Assembly: GCA_963816785.1 (NCBI GenBank) | Contig: CAWFLL010000004.1 | Location: forward strand, 1,240,001-1,304,000 | Direction: 5' to 3' | From: VRUE01 sp963816785 | Lineage (GTDB): Bacteria; Actinomycetota; Thermoleophilia; Solirubrobacterales; 70-9 | Length of the DNA stretch: 64,000 bases | In this document: piece after piece, positions 35,391-45,991 of the stretch | Numbering within the stretch: position 1 is the first letter of the stretch | How the letters are laid out: every line of letters begins with the position of its first letter | The notes under the pieces: model-generated | What the model was told of the DNA's origin: nothing | Database searches by the model: none | Seen by the model: the letters and a program-made list of their open reading frames with translations, nothing else | Made by a program: the position numbers and the translations under genes

Positions 35391-36615
35391 GGAGAGGTTC
35401 ATTCGAATCGGTCTCCGGAGCCCCGCTGATTCGCCGTCTCTCGCAAGATCCTGTGCATTTCCGCCCTGCTGAGCGCGCTGCTCGCGGCTGCCGTGGGCCC
35501 CGCCGTGGCCAGCGCTCCGACCCCGCCGAGCGCCGGGGCGGGCGACCTGGTCGACGCCGCCATCTCCCAGGCCGGCAGACGCCTGCTGCTCTCGGTGGCG
35601 ACCACCAGCCCGGTCCCGCTCGCCGACCTCGACCGCCTCCCCCTCACCCGCAGCCCCGGGTCGAGGTACCTCTGCTTCCTGCTGCGCCCGGTCCACGGCC
35701 GCGGCGCCAGGGAGCTCTGCGCCGGCGGCAGGCGCGGAGCCCACACGCGGGTCGGGGTCTCGCTGCTCAACGCCAGGGGCGCGACGGTGCGCCGCTTCTG
35801 CGATCCCCGCGATGGTCAAACGGCCGAGCGCGCTGAAGCTGGTGCTCGCCCTGGCGCCGGGGCGAGCCGGCCTGCGGCCCCATCGCTACCGCTGGCGCGT
35901 GATCGAGAACCGTGGCGGATGCCGGCGCTGCAGGGCCAGCCTGCCGGCGGCCGACACCCGCCTCTTCCGACTGCGCCCGGTCCGGGTCGTCGGCTGCACC
36001 GGCGGCGGCGCCGGCCTCGTCACCCACGGCCCCCGCGACCGCGACGCCGTCGCCCTCACCTTCGACGACGGCCCCAGCTCCTACACCGACGCCTTCGTCG
36101 ACGTCCTCCGCGAAGAGCACGCCGTCGCGACCTTCTTCGAGATCGGGCAGGAGATCGCCGGCCGCGAGGAGACGATGCGGCGCCTTCTCCGCGAGGGCAG
36201 CGAGATCGGGAACCACACGACCCACCATCAGGCCTACCCCGGCTACGCCGACCTGAAGGAGACGAGCGACCTGATCGAGGGCGCCACCCACTTCAGGCCC
36301 TGCCTCTTCCGACCCCCCGACGGCGCCGAGAACGAAGCCGTCGTCGCCGCCGGCGCCGAGGCGGGGATGACGACCGTCACCTGGGACGTCGACCCCAGCG
36401 ACTGGTCGAATCCGGGCAGCGGAGCGGTCTACTCGCGGGTGGTCGGGGCGGTGAGCCCGGGCTCGATCGTGGTCATGCACGACGGCGGCGGCACCCGCGC
36501 CGACACCCTCGCCGCGCTGCCGCAGATCATCGAGACGCTGCGGGGCCGCGGATACCGCCTCGTCACCGTCACCGAATTGCTCGGGCACAGATTGATCTAC
36601 AGGCCATACGGTTAG
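35391..36615 (+). CDS. Exported polysaccharide deacetylase (NodB domain); frame broken
   Basis: The composite has an export segment RKILCISALLSALLAAAVG, a roughly 170-residue N-terminal region and a NodB catalytic domain: TFDDGP (metal Asp pair), GNHTTHH (metal His), FRPPDG, WDVDPSDW and VVMHDGGG. Such enzymes remove acetyl groups from peptidoglycan or other polysaccharides outside the cell. Frames change near 35435 and 35808. The ATG at 35391 is the nearest plausible start, but the break in the signal leaves it uncertain. The MBL gene follows 25 bp later. Confidence 0.75.
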
Positions 36616-36640
36616 CGGACGCCGAACGAAGGAGGAGAGA

Positions 36641-37390
36641 GTGATCGTCGAGAGGACCGAGAACCCGCAGTGGCTGTCGAACGCCTACCTGGTCGCCGAC
36701 GAGGAGTCCGGCAAGGGCGTCCTGATCGACGGCAACGACCTGCTCGACCCGCTGCTCGAGAAGGCCGAGCAGGATGGGATCGAGATCACCCACATCCTCA
36801 TCACCCACCCCCACGCCGACCACGTCGCCGGGCTGGCGGCGGCCCAGCAGCGGCTCGGCGGAGTCGCCGTTCGTCGCCCATCCCGAGACCGCGGCCGAGA
36901 TCGACGAGGAGGTCGGCGGAGCTGATCGAGGACGGCGGCAAGCTCTCCAACGGCGGCCTCGAGATCGAGGCGATCGCGACCCCCGGCCATGCCGCCGGGC
37001 ATCTCGCCTTCCTCATCGACGGCGGCGACGTCTTCACCGCCGACGTCCTCTTCAAGGGGACCGTCGGCGGGACGATGGCGCCCGGCGCGAGCGGCCTCGA
37101 CGACCTTCGGGCCTCGGTGATGCGGCTGACCGAGCTGCCGCCGGAGACCACGGTCCACCCCGGCCACCGCGAGCCGACGACGATCGGCGAGGAGATCGAG
37201 GGCAACCCCTTCATCCGCGTCTGGCGCGGCGTCGACGAGCTCGGCGAGGAGGAGTGCACGGTCTGGGGACGGGCGGCGACGCTGCTGCCTCTGGGCCCCG
37301 GACTACGACGGCGGCAACAAGGCCTGGGTCCGGTTCGGGGACACCGGCGAGGAGGCGATCGTCGGCGGCTCGCAGGTCGAGCGGAGCTGA
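36641..37390 (+). CDS. Metallo-beta-lactamase-fold hydrolase (glyoxalase II-like); frame broken
   Basis: The GTG at 36641 with GGAGGAGAGA upstream starts VIVERTENPQWLSNAYLVAD. The zinc-binding motif ITHPHADHVAG (HxHxDH), later ATPGHAAGH, FTADVLFKG and a distal TVHPGHREPT complete the MBL fold expected for thioester hydrolases such as glyoxalase II. Frames change near 36865, 36920 and 37290. The composite ends VGGSQVERS at 37390. Natural substrate unknown. Confidence 0.75.
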
Positions 37391-37471
37391 GACTCGCTCT
37401 ACGACACTTTAGTCCATTGGACGTATATGCGATGGGAACTCGGGTGACTTTTGCGGAGACTCCCTGCCCCG

Positions 37472-39030
37472 ATGACGGCCGACATCCAGAGCTTCTTCTT
37501 CGACTGGTACCCGATCTTCGGGGTCTTCTTCATGTTCGGCCTGCTGCTCGTCTTCGTGACGCTGCTGCGCGGCACGCTCGGCGCGACCAAGCCTGAAACG
37601 GTCAAGGCGAGCAGGACCAAGCCCGTCCTCTGGGACGAGGTCCAGGGGGTCGACGCCGCCAAGGACGAGCTGATGGACGTCGCCGCCTGGCTGCGCGACC
37701 CCGACCGCTTCGCGGCGCTCGGCGCCCAGCCGCCGCGCGGCGTCCTCCTCTTCGGCCCCCCCGGGACCGGCAAGACGATGCTGGCCCGCGCGGTCGCCGC
37801 CCAGGCCGGCGTCGACTTCTTCTCCGCCTCGGGCTCGAGCTTCGTCGAGATGTTCGTCGGCCGCGGCGCGGCGCGGATCAGGCGCCTGTTCAAGGAGGCG
37901 CGCAAGTCCGGGCGGGCGGTGATCTTCATCGACGAGCTCGACGCGATCGGCGGCTCCCGCAGCGGCGGCGGCGGCGACGGCGGCACCAGCGAGCGCGAGC
38001 AGGCGCTGAACCAGCTGCTGGTCGAGCTCGACGGGTTCGAGCGCGACCCCGGGACGGTGATCGTGATCGCCGCCTCCAACTACGTCGACAAGCTCGACAA
38101 GGCGCTGCTGCGGCCGGGCCGCTTCGACCGCCAGGTCCTGGTCTCGCCGCCCGACCGCGACGGCCGCGAGGCGATCCTCCGCGCCCACGCCAAGGGCAAG
38201 CCGCTCGGCCCCGACCTCGACCTCACCGACGTCGCCCGCAAGACGACCGGGATGACCGGCGCCCAGCTCGCCAACTCCCTCAACGAGGCGGCGATCATCG
38301 CCGGCCGGGCCGGCCGCGAGTGGATCGCCAGGGTCGACCTCGACGAGGCCCTGCTGCGGCAGTCGGTCGGCTCCCAGCAGGCCCGCCGCCTGAACCAGAA
38401 GGAGCGGCGGATCGTCGCCTACCACGAGGCCGGGCACGCGCTCTGCCGGCGGCTGCTCGGGCTCGACCCGCCCGAGATCCTCAGCATCGTCCCCCGCGGC
38501 CCGGCCCTCGGGTTCGTCGGCCACTCGCCGCAGGAGGACACCTACCTGCGCTCGCGCGAGGAGCTGCTCGACGAGATCGTCACCCTGCTCGGCGGGCGGG
38601 CGGCCGAGGAGGAGGTCTTCAACGCGTCCTACTCGGGCGCGGTCGACGACCTGATGCGCGTCCACGCGGTCTGCAAGCAGATGGTCTCCGAGTTCGGGAT
38701 GGGCGTCTCGCTCGACGCCGACGGCGCGCCGCCGATCGCGCTGCCGACCGGCGACTACGCGCTCTCGGACCGGACCCGGCGCGACGTCGACCTGGCGGCG
38801 ATGACGCTCGCCCGCGAGGCGCTACCGCCGGGCGCGGGCGCTGCTCGCCGGCGAACCGAGGCTGCCTCGACGACCTCGCGGCCAACGCGCTCGAGCGCGA
38901 GACGCTCACCCGCGAGGACCTCGACGAGATCTTCGCCGCGCACGAGCTGCACGACCTGCCTCCGGCGCCGGCGCTCGGCGCCGCGGCGACGGCGGTGGTT
39001 GTCGCAGCCGAGCCGCCCGCCGCCGAGTAG
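37472..39030 (+). CDS. ftsH: FtsH-type ATP-dependent zinc metalloprotease, short single-span form
   Basis: About 518 residues. One N-terminal membrane span (YPIFGVFFMFGLLLVFVTLL) replaces the usual two spans plus external domain. The AAA module has Walker A GPPGTGKT, pore-loop FVEMFVG, Walker B VIFIDELDAIG and the second region of homology (ALLRPGRFDRQV). The protease domain has YHEAGHALCRRL (HExGH) and a distal acidic ligand in SGAVDDLMR. It degrades membrane and regulatory proteins. The frame changes near 38815, after which LDDLAANALERETLTREDLDEIF restores the family C-terminus. An 11-bp palindrome GTCCATTGGAC (37412-37422) lies upstream. Confidence 0.88.
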
Positions 39031-39042
39031 CATCCGTCGAGC

Positions 39043-39935
39043 ATGACCGAGGCGGGAGCCGAGGCTCACTACTTCCCCCCGGGCCGCTCGGTGGCCCGCC
39101 GCGTCCACGGTGACCGCGCCGTCGGCCTCCTCTACGGACAGCGGGCGCTCCTGATCGGCGCCCTCGAACCGCTCACCTACACCGGGACGATGCTGAGCAC
39201 CCGCTCCAAGGACCGGCCCTTCAAGCGGCTGGCGCGGACGGCGAAGATCCAGGAGACGATCTTCCTCGGCACCAAGGCCGAGGCCGACGAGGAGCTCGCC
39301 AAGGTCGCAGCGGCTGCACGAGACCATCAACGGGACCCTGCCCGAGGCCGCCGGCGTCCACCCCGCCGGCACCCCCTACTCGGCCTTCGACCCGGAGCTG
39401 ATGCTGTGGACGATGGCGGTGATCGCCGACTCCGGGCGGGCGATGTACGAGACGATGGTCCGCGAGCTCTCGGCCGCCGAACTCGAGGACCTCTGGCAGG
39501 ACTACGTCCGCTTCGGCGAGCTGTTCGGGCTGCCGCGCAGCGAGGTCCCGGCGAGCCTACCCCGAGTTCAGGGCCTGGTTCGACGCCAAACTCGCCTCAC
39601 CCGAACTGCACGCGACCGAGCACGCGCTCGAGATGGCGCCGCTGGTCGCCTTCAAGCAGCCGGTGCCGCTGCCGGCCCGGGGCAACATCGCCGCCCAGAA
39701 CCACCTCATCAAGGGGACGCTGCCGCCGCGCGTCCGCGAGATCTTCGGCATCCCCTGGACCCGCGCCCACGAGGCGACCTTCCGGGCCGCGGCCGCCGCC
39801 CACCGCCGCGCCCGCCGCCTCTTCCCGAAGCCGATCCGCCGCGGCCGCAACGACTACTTCTTCGACCTCGTCAGCCGCGTCGAGGGGCAAAGAGGCGGCA
39901 CGAGGACGCCGGAGCTCCACGCCGGCGCCTCGTAG
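39043..39935 (+). CDS. DUF2236 / MpaB-type oxygenase-fold protein; frame broken
   Basis: The composite shows YFPPGRSVARRVHGDRAVGL, ALLIGALEPLTYTGTMLSTR, then ELMLWTMAVIADSGRAMYETM and YPEFRAWFDAKLAS, the pattern of the helical DUF2236 (ER-bound oxygenase mpaB/latex-clearing-protein) family. Some members bind heme b and cleave polyisoprenoids; whether this one does is unknown. Frames change near 39305 and 39560. It starts 12 bp after ftsH. Confidence 0.72.
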
Positions 39936-39953
39936 CCACCCCTCCCCCTGGCT

Positions 39954-40722
39954 CTATCCGGCTACCTGACAGGGCCGGAAGAAAGTGCCCCGCAGAACGA
40001 TGTCGTTCTTGAAGGTGAACAGCCCGCGGGCCTGAAGGTGACCGGTTTCGCAGCGGGCGTTGACGAAGCTGTGCTTGACGCCCTTGAAGGTCCAGCGGCG
40101 GCCGATCGTCAGGCTGCCGGAGATCGGGGATGCCGTAGCCGTTGGCGATCCTCGGGATCCGGGCTTCGGTCCGGTAGCCGTAGACGCCCTTGCTGATTTT
40201 TTCGATCTCGACCGGGACGATGAAGGTGGTCGGCACCGGAACCGTGGTGTAGGCGTGGGCGAGGACGGTCGGGTTGCCGTCCTTGCGCGGCCCGTTGAAG
40301 ACGGTGATCGGCGAGGAGACCTTGAACGGCGCCTGTTCGGGGAAGGTGACCAGGGCGCTGCCCTCGCCCTTGCCGACGATCGAGCCGGGGCAGAGATGGC
40401 GGGCGCCGGCGACCGTCGTCGCCTCGAGCCGGCCCGGCGTGCAGACCGGCAGGCCCTTGGTGTCGACCGAGCCGTGGCGGTCGAATTCGAAGGTGATCGT
40501 TTCGATGATCGGGGGCAGGTTGCCGGAGACGGTGTCGATCCTGCCGCCGCCGTAGATCGTGATCGGGGCGTCGTGGTGTTTCGGCAGCTTCGTCGGCCGG
40601 AAGCCGCCGTTGCCGATGACGAGGAGGTCGCCGGCGCGGATCGTCAGCCCCTCCGCGGTTCCGGCCCCGAGCAGCGCGACCAGCACCGCGGTGCCGATCA
40701 GCATCTTCGTCTTCCTCTTCAT
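39954..40722 (-). CDS. Exported protein of unknown function; frame broken near the end
   Basis: About 255 residues: a Sec signal (MKRKTKMLIGTAVLVALLGAGTAEG), then a beta-rich domain with GNGGFRPTKLPKHHDAPITIYGG, ITFEFDRHGSVDTKGLPVC and CPGSIVGKGEG, and paired cysteines. The frame changes near 40125 and the composite closes GTFFRPCQVAG at 39954. I do not recognise a named domain; similar exported proteins are frequent in Thermoleophilia (from memory). It starts 10 bp after the upstream gene's stop with GAGGAGAG before its ATG. Confidence 0.65.
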
Positions 40723-40732
40723 CCCACTCTCC

Positions 40733-42050
40733 TCAACCCGGCCGACCGACGGTCGTACCGGTTTCGGGACTCTCGATCATGACGCGACCGAGAAGCGCAG
40801 TCCCGGCCAGCTTGAAGCGATCGAGGCAGTCGGTGCCGAGCGCGGTCGCCGGGGTCAGGCAGCCGCCCCGCTCGGGCGTGGATCCCGTTCTCCGAGAGCA
40901 GCAGGCCGGCCTCGCCGAGCATCCTCGACGTCGACAGGTAGCCGGGGTGGCCGTCGGCGTCGAGGTCGACGCGGAGGTAGTGCCCACCGGTGGTGCGGGC
41001 GTCGACGTCGAGCTGCCAGGACCACTCCTCGAGGCGGTCGCCCTTCGGCCCGAAGCCGGAGGAGGGAAGCAGGCGCCGCAGCAGATCGGCGGCCCGGGCC
41101 CGCGACTCCCGGGCTCGGCCGGGTCAGGGCCGCGAAGGAAGCCTGGACTCCCCCGAGCGCGCCGACCGCGAGATAGCGCAGCGGCAGGGTCGCGGCGCTG
41201 CCGGGGACGGCCATCCCCTCGCGGTAGCGGAACGGCACCGCCGCCTCGCCGCGCTCGATCGCGATCAGGAGCGCGGTCCGCTGGATCACGGCCGGGTTGA
41301 TGAAGGCGGCGGGGGACATCGGGGCGATCGCGTCGCCGCGGGCATTGGCCCGGGGCGCGAGCGAGATCGGGCTGGCGTGGCGGACGGCGGCGGCGAACCC
41401 CGGATCGGGGATCAGCGACCGCCGGGTCGGTGACCTCAGCCGCGCCGCTCGCCGCCGAGCGCCTCGGCGAGGCTCTGCAGGGTGCCGCCGGAGATGATGT
41501 CGCCGGCGCCGATTCGGCCGGCGGGCTGCTGGGTGGTGACGATGGCGTCGGCTTCGACCAGCTCCTCGCCCCAGCGCTCGCGGGCGGTCTCGGCGGCGAG
41601 CAGGACGCCGAGGTCGGGGGGCAGCGCCTCGAACCCGCTGACCTGGACGACCTTGACGCCGGCCTCCGCCGCGCGCTCGTGGAAGGCGTCGATCGTCCGC
41701 CGCACGAACGGGATCTCCCCGGTCAGGTCGACGTAGTGGGCGCCGTTCTCGATGCAGGCTTCGATCACCGGCGTGCCGTGGAGGGTGTAGGGGCCGACGA
41801 GGTCGAGGACGACCCGGGTCCGCGCGGCCATCGCCGCCAGCGAGGCGGGGTCGCCGACGTCGGCGACGATCGACTCCGGCGGCGTGCAGCCGACCTCGCC
41901 GAGAACCCGCTCGAGCTTGCCGAGGTCGCGGCCCGCCACCGCCCAGCGGAAGTCTCCGTCGTCAGCCCGACCGGCGAGGTAGGAGGCGACGCCGCGGCCG
42001 GTGATTCCGCTGGCGCCGAAGACGACGACCGATAGGTCCCTCTCACTCAC
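40733..42050 (-). CDS. Saccharopine-dehydrogenase-like / trans-acting enoyl-reductase family protein; frame broken
   Basis: N-terminal Rossmann domain SVVVFGASGITGRGVASYLAG with AGRDLGKLERVL, then LVGPYTLHGTPVIEACIENGAHYVDLTGE, diagnostic for the saccharopine dehydrogenase NADP-binding family, which includes mycobacterial trans-acting enoyl reductases of lipid synthesis. The C-terminal half continues in other frames (NPAVIQRTALLIAIERGEAA, HYLRVDLDADGHPGYLSTSR) to a stop at 40733. Frames change near 41430, 41110 and 40880. Probably an oxidoreductase of lipid or amino-acid metabolism. Confidence 0.72.
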
Positions 42051-42089
42051 TCATCGACCATTACATCAATTGACGGCAAATGGCGGGCC

Positions 42090-42842
42090 GTGACGTCATC
42101 GCCGGTTGCGATCATCGGGCGCGTGGGCCAGGGGCGATCGCGGCGGCGTCGGCGACCGGAGGGATTCCGGTTCCTGGGCCTCGTCGCGGCCACGGCGCTC
42201 GCACTGGCCCTGATCACACCGGCCCTGGCGCCCGCGCAGGAGCGGACGATCACGGTCAAAGGCAGCGCCACCCAGGAGGTGCCCAACGATGCGGCCAGCG
42301 TCGGGCTATCGGTGAGCAAGGAACGCCGCACCCGGCAGGCGGCGCTGCGGGCGATGGCGGCGAGCCTGCGTGCGGTGATCACCGCCGTCCAGACGATTCC
42401 CGGCGTCGGGCCGGGAGCGATCACGACAGGAAGGATCTCGGTTCGGGAGGTCGCCCGCGAGGAGCGAAAGATCTTCCGCGCCAGCGAGGGGATCTCGGTC
42501 GTGCTCGGGCAGCCCGATAGAGCCGGGGAGTTGATCGCCGCGGCGATCTCGGCGGGAGCCACCGGAACGAGGGGGCCGAATTTCTTCCCCAGCGACCCAG
42601 AGATTGCCTACCGCAACACCCTTCTCACGGCGTTCGACATCGCCTACCAGAAGGCTGCGGCGCTGGCCACCCGGGCCGGAGCGCTCCTCGGGCCCCCAAT
42701 CACGATTGAGGAAGCCTCCGACATCGCCCCCACCCCGGCGGCGTCGGCCCCCAGGAAGCGCGGCGCCGAGGCAACTCCCCCGGTCAAGCCCGGCGGCTCG
42801 ACCGTGACCGCCAGCGTCCGGGTCGTCTTCGCGCTCCAGTAG
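42090..42842 (+). CDS. Exported SIMPL-domain (DUF541) protein
   Basis: A 250-residue protein with an N-terminal basic stretch and hydrophobic export segment (FLGLVAATALALALITPAL). The SIMPL fold follows: RTITVKGSATQEVPNDAASVGLSV at its start, a helix with AALRAMAASLRAVITAVQ, and FDIAYQKAAALATRAGALLG near the end. Family members (for example the periplasmic oxidative-stress protein YggE) have poorly defined roles. The start is GTG 42090. It is transcribed divergently from the saccharopine-dehydrogenase-like gene across a short AT-rich region. Confidence 0.8.
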   Translation: MTSSPVAIIGRVGQGRSRRRRRPEGFRFLGLVAATALALALITPALAPAQERTITVKGSATQEVPNDAASVGLSVSKERRTRQAALRAMAASLRAVITAVQTIPGVGPGAITTGRISVREVAREERKIFRASEGISVVLGQPDRAGELIAAAISAGATGTRGPNFFPSDPEIAYRNTLLTAFDIAYQKAAALATRAGALLGPPITIEEASDIAPTPAASAPRKRGAEATPPVKPGGSTVTASVRVVFALQ

Positions 42843-42856
42843 CGGCGTTCCGGGAT

Positions 42857-43780
42857 TCAACTCCCGTTCTGCGACCAGGGGACGCGTCCGCGCTCGAGCG
42901 CGTTCCGTTCGCGATCCGACGCGTACGCGTCGCAGAGCACCTCATCGCGCATCGCGAACCGCACCCCGGCTCGCAGCATCCGTTCGGCAAGCCACCAGTC
43001 TCCCGGCAGGCCGAGGTCCGCGGCCAGCAGCTCGCGGCCGAAGAAGCGGAGGCCGGCGTGATACATCCCCGCCGCCCAGGAAAAACGGCCGAGCCGCGGC
43101 GGGTAGGCGCAGAATCCCTTCGGATCTCCGCCCGCGTGCTGGCGGACCTGTCCGTAGACCGCCTCCGCCTCGGTGCGCCGGGCCAATTCGAGCAGGGCCT
43201 CGACGCAGTTCGGCCGCATCGCGTCGTCATCGTCGAACTCGACGATCCAGCTGCCGCGAGCGGCCCTCACGGCGGCGTTCCGGGGACGCGTCGCACCCAC
43301 CAGCCAGAGCCTGACCGGGTCATCGGTCCAGGCCTGGCGGGACCCGAGGTCGAGGTAGCGGATCCTGGGATCGCCGAGCTCCGCGACCGCCGACTCGGCC
43401 TCCGGCGGCGCGCCGTCCGCCGCCACGATCACCTCCAGCTTCGTGTGGCTCTGGGCGAGGATCGAGGGCAGCGAGCGGGAGATCAGCTCCGGCCGCCCCG
43501 TGGTCGCGACGGTGACGCTGACGAGCGGCTCCGCGTCGGCCCAGGCCCGCCGGTAGTCGTCACCGTCCCGGATCTCCTGCAGCAACCGCCTGTTCTCGGA
43601 CTCGTTGGCCGCGAGCGCCCGCAGGGTCTGGCCGAGATCCGAGCGCAGCTGCTCGACCTCGCCGGCGAGCGCCTCCAGTCGCTGCTCGATCCGATCGATC
43701 CCCGCATAGGGGCCACGCAGCCGTCGCGCCATCGCGGCGCCGATCCGAGCCCCACCCCAGGGTCGTCGAGCCTGGCTCAT
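42857..43780 (-). CDS. Family 2 glycosyltransferase
   Basis: A 307-residue protein. An N-terminal coiled-coil-like stretch (about 25-65, heptad Leu/Glu) precedes a GT-A domain: LVSVTVATTGRPELISRSLPSIL, LEVIVAADG, and the DxD-type EFDDDDAMRP that binds the nucleotide sugar. The ATG at 43780 overlaps the stop of the upstream acetyltransferase (ATGA). Together the two probably build or decorate a surface glycan. The C-terminal half contains WWLAERMLRAGVRFAMRDEVL. Confidence 0.85.
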   Translation of the reverse strand: MSQARRPWGGARIGAAMARRLRGPYAGIDRIEQRLEALAGEVEQLRSDLGQTLRALAANESENRRLLQEIRDGDDYRRAWADAEPLVSVTVATTGRPELISRSLPSILAQSHTKLEVIVAADGAPPEAESAVAELGDPRIRYLDLGSRQAWTDDPVRLWLVGATRPRNAAVRAARGSWIVEFDDDDAMRPNCVEALLELARRTEAEAVYGQVRQHAGGDPKGFCAYPPRLGRFSWAAGMYHAGLRFFGRELLAADLGLPGDWWLAERMLRAGVRFAMRDEVLCDAYASDRERNALERGRVPWSQNGS

Positions 43781-44391
43781 CCGCCGGAATAGGGGAGGGC
43801 CGGGATGCCCTGGACCCGCGATTGGGCGGGCACGTCGCGGATCGTGACCGCGCCGGCCGCGACGGTCGAGCCGACCCCGACGCTGGTCCCGTTGACGACC
43901 ACGCAGCCCATGCCGAGGAAGGCGCCGTCGCCCACCTCCGAGTTGCCGCCGACGTTGACACCGGGATTGAGGGTGGCGAAGTCGCCGATCCGCACGTGGT
44001 GCCCGACCAGGGTGCCTCGCGAGAGGATCGAGTGCTCGCCGACCGCCGCCTCGGCACCGACCACCGATTGCGGGCCGATCGTGGCGCTCGGCGCGACTTC
44101 CGCCGTCGCGGCGACGTGGGCCGTCGGGTGGATCACACCCGCGGGCGACCAGCCCGCGCCGGCCAGCAGTCGCCAATTGGATTGACGATCGCCGCCCAGG
44201 CCCAGGATGGCCCTGCCTTCCGCGGGGGGCGTCTCGAGGGGGACGACCGCCAGGCCGTGGACCACCGAACCCACCCGCTCGGGGTCCTGGAGCTCGATCA
44301 GCCCGCGGATCTCGACCTCGGCGTCCGCCACCCAGCCGGCGATCTCCGCCGCAAACGAGCCGGTGCCGGCGATGTAGAGGCTCTGCGCCAC
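43777..44391 (-). CDS. NeuD/PglD-type sugar O/N-acyltransferase
   Basis: A 204-residue protein: N-terminal Rossmann-like half (SLYIAGTGSFAAEIAGWVADA) that binds the sugar nucleotide, and a C-terminal left-handed beta-helix of hexapeptides (VGAEAAVGEHSILSRGTLVG, GVNVGGNSEVGDGAFLGMG). The catalytic-type His lies in GHHVRIG. It resembles PglD/NeuD acetyltransferases acting on UDP-amino sugars or sialic acids using acetyl-CoA. Coupled to the GT2 gene by a four-base overlap. Confidence 0.85.
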   Translation of the reverse strand: MAQSLYIAGTGSFAAEIAGWVADAEVEIRGLIELQDPERVGSVVHGLAVVPLETPPAEGRAILGLGGDRQSNWRLLAGAGWSPAGVIHPTAHVAATAEVAPSATIGPQSVVGAEAAVGEHSILSRGTLVGHHVRIGDFATLNPGVNVGGNSEVGDGAFLGMGCVVVNGTSVGVGSTVAAGAVTIRDVPAQSRVQGIPALPYSGG

Positions 44392-44403
44392 CGAAGCCGC
44401 AGC

Positions 44404-45345
44404 CTAGGCGAGGGCGGGCATCAGCCGCTCTGCGACGAGCTCGAGCTGCCTCGGCTCGTCCCCGAGCGGCCACAGGAAGACCCGCTCCAGCCCCGCCTCG
44501 CCGTATCGCGAGAGGAGGTCGAGGCAGTGCTCCGCTGAGCCCACACAGACGCGCGGCCTGAGGTAATCCGGGTCCCTCTTCACCGCGGGGCCGAGGACGT
44601 CCGCGAGCATTCTCTCCGCCTCGGAGCGATCCTCGGTGATCCAGAGCCACATCGTCGCTAGCCCATTGGGGAAATCCGACGCCGTCCTCCCCTGCCCCTG
44701 CAGCTCCTGCTCGAGCCTCGACCTGGCCGCCCCGAACTCCTCCGGGGTGGTGTTGTAGCCGGAGGCCAGCCATCCGTCGGCGAGCCGCGCGACCCGGCGC
44801 AGGCCCGCGTCGGAGCCCCAGCTCCCGATCCAGATCGGGATCGGTCGATCAGGCCGCGGCTGCAGCTCGCCGGCCACCGCCGAGGTCGCGTAATGCTCGC
44901 CGTCCACCGGGTCCTCGCCGCGGAAGATCCCGCGCAGTAGCTCCGCGGCCTCATCGAAGCGCTGCCAGCGCTCCTCGAAGGGGACCTCGACGGCCGCATA
45001 GTCGCGGGAGGAGGAGCCGGGGCCGATGCCGGCCACGAGGCGGCCGTCGGCGAGAGCATTCAGCGAGATCAGCGTCTTCGCCAGCGGCATCGGGCCCCTG
45101 ATCGTCGGCAGCGCGATCGTCGTGCAGATCCGCAGCTCACCCGAGTGTGGAATCGACATCGCCAGCGCGGTCGGCCCGTCGATCCACGGCCGGGAGAAGA
45201 TCACGTGGTCGTTCGCCGAGATGCCCCAGAAGTCGAGCCTGGCGGCGGCGGCGACCGTCTCCAGGATCCTGTCCCGGGATACCGGGGATCGATCGAACTG
45301 GATCAGCGGCAGGTGGGCGGCCAGTTCGAGCCCCATTTCGGCCAT
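44404..45345 (-). CDS. LLM-class (luciferase-like) flavin-dependent oxidoreductase
   Basis: A roughly 313-residue TIM-barrel protein of the luciferase-like family: HLPLIQFDRSPVSRDRILETV, FWGISANDHVIF, LRICTTIALPTIRGPMPLAKTL, GIGPGSSSRDY, VPFEERWQRFDEA and PIPIWIGSWG. These bind F420 or FMN, and in actinobacteria F420 is common (inference). I use the ATG at 45345 (MAEMGLELAAHLP) rather than 45375 so the divergent gene keeps a promoter. Substrate unknown. Confidence 0.82.
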   Translation of the reverse strand: MAEMGLELAAHLPLIQFDRSPVSRDRILETVAAAARLDFWGISANDHVIFSRPWIDGPTALAMSIPHSGELRICTTIALPTIRGPMPLAKTLISLNALADGRLVAGIGPGSSSRDYAAVEVPFEERWQRFDEAAELLRGIFRGEDPVDGEHYATSAVAGELQPRPDRPIPIWIGSWGSDAGLRRVARLADGWLASGYNTTPEEFGAARSRLEQELQGQGRTASDFPNGLATMWLWITEDRSEAERMLADVLGPAVKRDPDYLRPRVCVGSAEHCLDLLSRYGEAGLERVFLWPLGDEPRQLELVAERLMPALA

Positions 45346-45377
45346 GCTATGCAACCAACCAAACTGGGGGAGCAACG

Positions 45378-45980
45378 ATGGGAAGCTACGACGTCACTCA
45401 GACCAACGCGGCGGTGGAGCGGCTGATCGAGACCACCGAGAATCCGCGACACCTCTACCTGCTGCATGCCTACAACCGGCACCGCTATCTGGAGATGGCC
45501 GGGCGCTATGAGGAGATCTTCGAGCCCGAGATGACCGTCGAGCACCCCGTCTATCACTTCAATGTCTTTGGGATGAACGTCACGCTCGACGGACGCGAGG
45601 AGGTCGAATCCGTGTACCGCGAGTGGACCAGGACCGGACAGTGCGTCTTCTACACGGACGGCGATGAGCGCCTCGCGGTCGGGGACAACGTGATCTGCTC
45701 CACCTCCACGCTCTGCCAGCAGACCCCCGGCGAGGTCCTCGCCGCGACCGGGGCCGATGTCGACGCGGACTCGACCTACATCGTGAAGAACGTCGAGCAC
45801 ATGATCTGGCCCTATGACGATCGAGGCCGGCTGATTGGCGAGGATGTCTGGGAGATCGACGAGTCCAGGCGCGAGGTCATCGAGCTCGACCCGGCCGAAG
45901 TGCTCACCCCGGAGGAGTCGGGAAGGCTGCTCGAGCCGTTCATCAAGCCGCTGCCGGCATCCCAATCGTTGGTCGGCTGA
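45378..45980 (+). CDS. NTF2/SnoaL-like protein of unknown function
   Basis: A 200-residue soluble protein starting MGSYDVTQTNAAVERLIETT after GGGGGAG. An N-terminal helical part with HRYLEMAGRYEEIFEPEMTVEHP, then alternating strands (VFYTDGDERLAVGDNVICST), gives the cone-shaped NTF2-like pattern seen in SnoaL/ketosteroid-isomerase relatives. No catalytic residues can be assigned. It ends 11 bp before the methyltransferase, so cotranscription is likely. Confidence 0.65.
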   Translation: MGSYDVTQTNAAVERLIETTENPRHLYLLHAYNRHRYLEMAGRYEEIFEPEMTVEHPVYHFNVFGMNVTLDGREEVESVYREWTRTGQCVFYTDGDERLAVGDNVICSTSTLCQQTPGEVLAATGADVDADSTYIVKNVEHMIWPYDDRGRLIGEDVWEIDESRREVIELDPAEVLTPEESGRLLEPFIKPLPASQSLVG

Positions 45981-45991
45981 GCCCGAAACGC

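Noticed and set aside
37412..37422. GTCCATTGGAC palindrome as a known heat-shock operator
   Set aside because: Too short and unlike CIRCE or CtsR boxes; mentioned only under ftsH.
43781..44773. N-terminal extension of the glycosyltransferase frame
   Set aside because: It overlaps the acetyltransferase gene in another frame; the ATG at 43780 with a four-base overlap is the credible start.
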